From contig DAOUAJ010000011.1 in the NCBI GenBank assembly GCA_034433615.1, positions 1-9,181 on the forward strand: a stretch of 9,181 nt of DNA, given 5' to 3'. Of this stretch, positions 5,589 through 9,181 are shown in pieces (the stretch's first letter is position 1; each line of letters starts with the position of its first letter). This stretch comes from DAOUAJ01 sp034433615. Lineage in GTDB: Bacteria; Chloroflexota; Anaerolineae; DUEN01. The translations under genes were made by a program, and so were the position numbers. Below the pieces are notes generated by a model that was given only the letters and a program-made list of their open reading frames with translations, did no database searches and had not been told where the DNA came from.

Positions 5589-7006
5589 CCGTTGAGACGT
5601 TGAGCGCCTCTCGTCGCCTGCAGCTCGCCGAGATCATGGCGGCTGCCTTGACAGCCGTTGATCCGGCCGAGGCCGTGCGCCGTCACATGAAACGTCACGG
5701 CGATATCCTCTGGGTCAGCGGGCAGGTCTATGATCTCAACGCGTTTCGACGCGTTATCGTCGTCGGCGGAGGCAAGGCAGGAGCTCCCATGGCCGCAGCC
5801 GTGGCCGAGATTTTAGGTGACCGCATCACCGGTGGCACCGTCATCGTCAAGCACGGCCATACGGCCACAGCGGGCGCCTGGCAAGTTCGGTTTGGCCGGG
5901 GTGGAGGGGCTCCGCTTCCCGTGCAACACGCCGACCTTCCCCCTCAAATCGAGCTGATCGAAGCCGGCCATCCCGTTCCCGACGCCGCGGGCCTGGCCGG
6001 CGCAAGGCGGCTGCAAGCCCGGCTGTGTGATCTGAGCCCGGATGACCTGGTCATCTGCCTGATCTCAGGCGGGGGGTCGGCGTTACTCCCTGCTCCGGTG
6101 GAGGGCATCACCCTGGAAGATAAGCAGGCTCTGACAGGGCTGCTGCTGCGCTCAGGCGCCACCATCAATGAGATTAACGCCGTCCGTAAGCACTGCTCCA
6201 CGCTGAAGGGGGGGCAACTGGCGCGCCAGGCAGCCCCGGCCACGCTGATCACGCTCTTGCTCTCCGACGTCGTTGGCAGCCCGCTGGACGTCATCGCTTC
6301 CGGCCCCACGGTGCCCGACAGCAGCACCTTTGCCGAGGCGTATGCGGTGCTGGAACGCTACGGCGTCGTCGAACAGGCCCCGCCTGGCGTCGTGGCGCGC
6401 CTGCGTCGCGGCATGGCCGGCGAGATTCCAGAGACGCCTAAGGCCGGCGACCCCTGCTTTGCACGGGTACAAAACGTGATCGTGGGGGATAACCGCATCG
6501 CCGCCCAGGCCGCCGCCGGGCGCGCCCGCGAGCTGGGGTTCTCAGCCCAGGTGCTCACCACGTTCGTGGAGGGGGAGGCGCGCGAGGTCGCCCGGGTGTG
6601 TGCAGCGTTGCTCAAGGAAGAGGCACAGGCGAATGCGCCTTTACCGCGGCCGGCCTGCCTGATCCTGGGGGGCGAGACGACAGTGACGGTGCGCGGGCGA
6701 GGCAAGGGGGGCCGCAACCAGGAGCTGGCTCTGGCCGCGGCCCTGGCCCTGGACGGCTGGCCGGGCGTGGCCATCGCCAGCCTGGGGACGGACGGCACGG
6801 ACGGCCCCACCGACGCCGCGGGCGCGATGGCCACGGGGTGGACCGTGCGCGCCGGCGAGGCTTTGGGGCTGAACGCGGCGATGATGCTGTCGAACAACGA
6901 CGCGTATCGCTTCTTTTCGGCGTTGGGGGACTTGATCGTTACGGGCCCCACCGGCACCAACGTGAACGATCTGATCCTGGCGCTGGCGTGGTCAGAGCGG
7001 GCTTGA
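5585..7006 (+). CDS. Glycerate kinase, MOFRL/DUF4147 family
   Basis: This 473-residue cytoplasmic kinase phosphorylates D-glycerate with ATP, usually to 2-phosphoglycerate in this family (class II, GckA/TtuD type), feeding lower glycolysis. The N-terminal DUF4147 domain shows GGKAG (62-66), SGGGSALL (161-168) and NAVRKH (198-203). The C-terminal MOFRL domain shows GGETTV (362-367), GKGGRNQE (373-380), GTDGTDGPTDAAG (401-413) and TGPTGTNVNDL (453-463). The length is slightly above the usual 420-450 residues. ATG 5585 is preferred over an in-frame start at 5507 because GGAG (5573-5576) is 8 nt upstream and the ATGA overlap with the preceding stop is typical of translational coupling. nadE follows 30 nt later. 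Confidence 0.93.
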   Translation: MTVETLSASRRLQLAEIMAAALTAVDPAEAVRRHMKRHGDILWVSGQVYDLNAFRRVIVVGGGKAGAPMAAAVAEILGDRITGGTVIVKHGHTATAGAWQVRFGRGGGAPLPVQHADLPPQIELIEAGHPVPDAAGLAGARRLQARLCDLSPDDLVICLISGGGSALLPAPVEGITLEDKQALTGLLLRSGATINEINAVRKHCSTLKGGQLARQAAPATLITLLLSDVVGSPLDVIASGPTVPDSSTFAEAYAVLERYGVVEQAPPGVVARLRRGMAGEIPETPKAGDPCFARVQNVIVGDNRIAAQAAAGRARELGFSAQVLTTFVEGEAREVARVCAALLKEEAQANAPLPRPACLILGGETTVTVRGRGKGGRNQELALAAALALDGWPGVAIASLGTDGTDGPTDAAGAMATGWTVRAGEALGLNAAMMLSNNDAYRFFSALGDLIVTGPTGTNVNDLILALAWSERA

Positions 7007-7036
7007 AGCCCACACCACAGGTCAGGAGAAAAAGCG

Positions 7037-7873
7037 ATGAAGATAGATGTCAGAAAAGCGTTAGAGATCAACACCAACCTGGTGCGGCGCATTTTGACGA
7101 GCTTCGTGTGTGAGGAGTTGACCAAGGTAGGCTACACGAGGGCGGTCGTCGGCGTCTCCGGCGGCATTGACTCGGCGGTCACCTGCGCCATCGCCGCGGA
7201 GGCGCTGGGGCCGGAGAACGTGCTGGCCGTGCGCATGCCCTATCGCACCTCCAACCCGGCCAGCCTCGCGGACGCCCAACTGCTGATTGACCAACTGGGC
7301 GTCCCCAGCGAGACGGTGGAGATCACGCCCATGGTCGAGCCGCTGTTCGCGCGCTTCCCCGACATGGACCATCGCCGGCGGGGCAACGTCATGGCCCGGC
7401 AGCGCATGATCATCCTCTACGACTTGTCCGAAGCCTGGCACGGCCTGGTGATCGGCACGGGCAACAAGACCGAGGCCATGCTGGGCTACACGACCCTCTA
7501 CGGCGACTCGGCGTGTGCCGTCAACCCCATCGGCGACCTGTACAAGACCCAGGTCCGGCAGATGGCGGTCGCGCTCAACATTCCGGAGCCGATCCGCACC
7601 AAAGCCCCCTCGGCCGACCTCTGGCCCGATCAGACGGACGAGGGCGAGATGGGTTTCTCGTACGATGAGGTGGATCAGGTGCTTTTCCTCCTGTTCGATC
7701 AGGGCTACACGATCCCACAGGTGGTCGAACAGGGGTTTGCCGAGCCCTTTGTACGGCGGGTATGGCAGATCGTGCAGCGGAATCAGTACAAGCGCCTGAC
7801 CCCCGTCATCGCCAAGCTCAGCGGGCGCACCATCGGCCGCGACTTCCGCTACGCGCGCGACTGGGGGGTGTGA
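7037..7873 (+). CDS. nadE: NH3-dependent NAD+ synthetase
   Basis: This 278-residue enzyme converts nicotinic acid adenine dinucleotide, ATP and ammonia into NAD+, the last step of NAD synthesis. The ATP-pyrophosphatase P-loop SGGIDS is at 41-46 (GVSGGIDSAVTCAI). Other family motifs are GTGNKTEAMLGYTTLYGD (140-157), the NPIGDLYKTQV segment (163-173) and KAPSADLWPDQTDE (189-202). The length fits the short, glutaminase-lacking form, so it uses free ammonia or a separate donor. ATG 7037 has AGGAG (7024-7028) 8 nt upstream. It lies in line with the glycerate kinase gene, probably the same transcript. A DGR on the opposite strand converges on its 3' end. Confidence 0.97.
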   Translation: MKIDVRKALEINTNLVRRILTSFVCEELTKVGYTRAVVGVSGGIDSAVTCAIAAEALGPENVLAVRMPYRTSNPASLADAQLLIDQLGVPSETVEITPMVEPLFARFPDMDHRRRGNVMARQRMIILYDLSEAWHGLVIGTGNKTEAMLGYTTLYGDSACAVNPIGDLYKTQVRQMAVALNIPEPIRTKAPSADLWPDQTDEGEMGFSYDEVDQVLFLLFDQGYTIPQVVEQGFAEPFVRRVWQIVQRNQYKRLTPVIAKLSGRTIGRDFRYARDWGV

Positions 7874-7997
7874 GTGGTCGCGGCTACAGCGGCATCGTTT
7901 CCCCTTACAGGGACAAGATGCGCCGCCTTTTACGCGTTGGCCCGCTCCAGGCACCGTCTTGCAGGCGCAGGGGGCGGGCCAGTGATGTATTTGCCTC

Positions 7998-8036
7998 AGG
8001 CGTCTGTCCGACGCCCGAGCCGGGAACAGGCTGGGC
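7998..8036 (-). other. Overlapping hairpins downstream of the DGR template repeat
   Basis: Two stems sit 3' of the TR as read on the minus strand. Stem A pairs 8013-8016 plus 8018-8021 with 8029-8036: 8 bp with one bulged base and a 7-nt loop. Stem B pairs 7999-8004 with 8010-8015: a perfect 6 bp (plus one G-U pair) with a 5-nt loop. They share 8013-8015, so they exclude each other. In the studied Bordetella phage DGR, RNA on both sides of TR is needed for cDNA synthesis. These stems may belong to such a TR RNA 3' region, or they may simply end the transcript. No T-run follows. Confidence 0.4.
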
Positions 8037-8077
8037 CATCTCTCCTTGGGACCTCGGCTGCCGACGGCATCCAGCTA

Positions 8078-8241
8078 CCGGCGGACAGCATTTCCGGCCG
8101 GGCGCGGAAAGTTGTGGGCGCACACCACCCGCACCCCCAGGTTGTTGTTCCGGTTGTACGGGATGTTCCTGTTCCGGTTGGCACAGCGGAGGTTCCTATG
8201 ATGGTTGAACCACGAGCCGCCACGCACCACCCGCAGCGCGC
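8078..8241 (-). repeat. DGR template repeat (TR) for an FGE/C-type-lectin-fold target
   Basis: Directly after the avd stop, the minus strand reads in one frame like the C-terminus of a formylglycine-generating-enzyme-fold protein: RVVRGGSW (8233-8210), an Asn-rich stretch, then LGVRVVCAHNFPRPAGN and a TAG at 8075-8077. No upstream part of such a protein precedes it, so it is a template, not a gene. The 66-nt core 8206-8141 has 24 adenines and 9 AAC codons out of 22. The flanks 8207-8241 and 8117-8140 contain no adenine. The 3' flank is a G/C-rich candidate for the initiation-of-mutagenic-homology region. RT and Avd would copy this with random bases at A positions and transfer the result to a variable repeat (VR) elsewhere. 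No VR is present in the window. The exact ends cannot be set without the VR. Confidence 0.85.
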
Positions 8242-8607
8242 TCAGCCTGTCCCCACGGCGGCCGGCTCATCGGCGGCTGACTTGCGCCAGCCACCCAGCA
8301 ACCGGCCGATCTCCGTCACCATGTTTGCCACGTGCTGGTACTGCCCCGGTCCCAATAATTCCAGCTCATGGCACAGCCGCAGATGAAAGCGTAGCCTGGC
8401 TAACGTGATGTCGGCCTGGGCCAGCAACTGCCTTTTCCGCTTTTCTCCGCTTAATGCAGCCTCCAGCAACAGCTCCTGCAGATCCAGAGCGGCATCCTGG
8501 ACTCGTTTAGCCATTATGAAGCGTTGCTCTCGAGGGAACTTCAGCGTTTGAGGGATCAGCCACAGCAGCAAGTCGTGGGTGCGTGTGAAAATCGGTGACT
8601 CCTTCAC
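8242..8607 (-). CDS. avd: DGR accessory variability protein Avd-like, four-helix bundle
   Basis: This 121-residue protein belongs to the Avd/S23 ribosomal-intervening-sequence-like helical bundle family. It begins (V)KESPIFTRTHDLLLWLIP, followed by TLKFPREQRFIMAKRVQDAA and two further basic helices (LLAQADITLARLRFHLRLCHEL). Avd proteins form a basic pentameric barrel that binds the RT and the TR RNA and is required for mutagenic retrohoming in Bordetella phage. The start chosen is GTG at 8607, with the family-typical KESPIF N-terminus. The Shine-Dalgarno GGAGG (8626-8622) overlaps the end of the RT gene and lies somewhat far (13-14 nt). A longer frame to ATG 8712 would overlap the RT gene by about 90 nt and adds non-family sequence. 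The TR begins immediately after its stop. Confidence 0.88.
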   Translation of the reverse strand: MKESPIFTRTHDLLLWLIPQTLKFPREQRFIMAKRVQDAALDLQELLLEAALSGEKRKRQLLAQADITLARLRFHLRLCHELELLGPGQYQHVANMVTEIGRLLGGWRKSAADEPAAVGTG

Positions 8608-8617
8608 CTTTCGTGTT

Positions 8618-9181
8618 TCACCTCCGAGGGATTGGACGGAAGAGGATAGCCTTGCGTAGGCCATATGTGTTTCCGTGGCTGGCGTGGGCCACCCAGCCCT
8701 GTACGCAGGCATTCAGAGTTTCCAGGCCAATCTCACCAGCCGCATACTCCTGCAGGCGCGCCTTGAACCGACGTTGGAAGCTCACCCCCTTGGCCCGTTT
8801 TAGCCGCCGGTGAGTGGGGAAGACGCGAAAGCCCAGGAAGGTGACCCCCTCCACCACCGGGAAAACCTGGGCGCGACCCTCGTGCACCACCAGGCGCAGT
8901 TCCGCCAGCTTCTCGATCAACGCCCTGCGCCAGTCGTGCAGCGTTCGCTTGTCGTCGGCAAAAAGCAGTATGTCGTCCACATAGCGGATGTAATGGCGGC
9001 ACTTGAGCTCACGTTTGACAAACTGATCTACCTCGTTCAAGTAGACATTGGCCCAGAACTGGGAAGTCAGATTGCCGATGGGCAAGCCCCGGGGGCGAAG
9101 GGCGGCCATCAGATCGTCGCCGGGGAACCAGACCATGTCATACTCCCCAGCCAGGAGCCCCCGGCCGCTTTCCAGGATGCG
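8618..9181 (-). CDS. DGR-type reverse transcriptase, 3' part (cut by window edge)
   Basis: The C-terminal 187 residues of a reverse transcriptase are visible, and the frame stays open to the window edge, so the N-terminus lies outside. The diagnostic DGR motif is IGNLTSQFWANVYLN (9079-9035): DGR RTs carry (I/V/L)GxxxSQ where group II intron and retron enzymes have QGxxxSP. The catalytic YVDD follows (8983-8972), then ILLFADDK, and FLGFRVFPTHRRLK (from 8839). The thumb-like end has GWVAHASHGNTYGLRKAI. The enzyme makes error-prone cDNA from TR RNA. The gene ends in a TGA embedded in the avd ribosome-binding site, so RT and avd are probably coupled. No maturase or endonuclease domain is seen in the visible part. 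Confidence 0.92.
   Translation of the reverse strand, partial: RILESGRGLLAGEYDMVWFPGDDLMAALRPRGLPIGNLTSQFWANVYLNEVDQFVKRELKCRHYIRYVDDILLFADDKRTLHDWRRALIEKLAELRLVVHEGRAQVFPVVEGVTFLGFRVFPTHRRLKRAKGVSFQRRFKARLQEYAAGEIGLETLNACVQGWVAHASHGNTYGLRKAILFRPIPRR

Noticed and set aside
6358..7125. 255-codon minus-strand frame
   Set aside because: Shadow of the glycerate kinase MOFRL domain, which is well supported on the plus strand.
7061..7954. 297-codon minus-strand frame
   Set aside because: Shadow of nadE in a GC-rich genome; the nadE motifs on the plus strand are decisive.
7905..8123. Minus-strand small frame including an ATG after AAGGAG downstream of the TR
   Set aside because: The possible ribosome-binding site is only 2 nt from the ATG, the 44-residue product is low complexity, and the region forms the hairpins described.
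8078..8241. TR read as the end of an actual FGE-domain gene (a VR)
   Set aside because: The avd stop lies directly upstream, so no FGE-domain body precedes it, and the AAC density with adenine-free flanks is typical of a template.
7874..8386. Plus-strand open frame of 170 codons after nadE
   Set aside because: It is antisense to the TR and avd, which are clearly supported on the other strand, and shows no recognisable motif.

Overview
The window looks like a GC-rich bacterial chromosome segment. A core translation/membrane-insertion block is followed by a small metabolic block, flanked by repeat-rich intergenic DNA and, at the right edge, part of a diversity-generating retroelement (DGR). 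The short Oxa1-type YidC with a lipoprotein signal, the long L34, the proline-rich Jag linker and the repeat/DGR content suggest Chloroflexota (Anaerolineae-like). This is inference from protein character, not a search result.

Layout. 1-897: no intact gene. It holds three 'box plus hairpin' units (25-241), a frameshifted probable transposase C-terminus on the minus strand (299-522), and GC-rich repeats, one of which recurs inverted at 4070-4144. 898-3925 (+): a near-consensus sigma70-type promoter and leader hairpin, then rpmH, rnpA, yidD, yidC and jag, the classical ribosomal protein L34 / RNase P / membrane insertase cluster. 3926-4214: a nested repeat, in which a 91-bp element (inverted relative to 1863-1953) is split by about 160 bp of GC-rich repeat DNA. 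4215-7873 (+): a solute-binding lipoprotein, a MOFRL-family glycerate kinase overlapping it by 4 nt, and nadE 30 nt further on, probably one transcript. 7874-9181 (-), tail-to-tail with nadE: two overlapping hairpins, a DGR template repeat (TR), avd, and the 3' part of the DGR reverse transcriptase, cut by the window edge.

How they fit. L34, RnpA, YidD, YidC and Jag serve ribosome assembly, tRNA maturation and co-translational membrane insertion. The SBP and kinase suggest capture and phosphorylation of a small carbon substrate, but no permease is visible. In the DGR, RT and Avd would copy TR RNA with errors at adenines and overwrite the C-terminus of an FGE/C-type-lectin-fold target protein. 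That target, with its variable repeat, is not in this window. The strongest signal here is the TR: its adenines are concentrated in a 66-nt core flanked by adenine-free stretches, and no adenine substitution in the core can create a stop codon.
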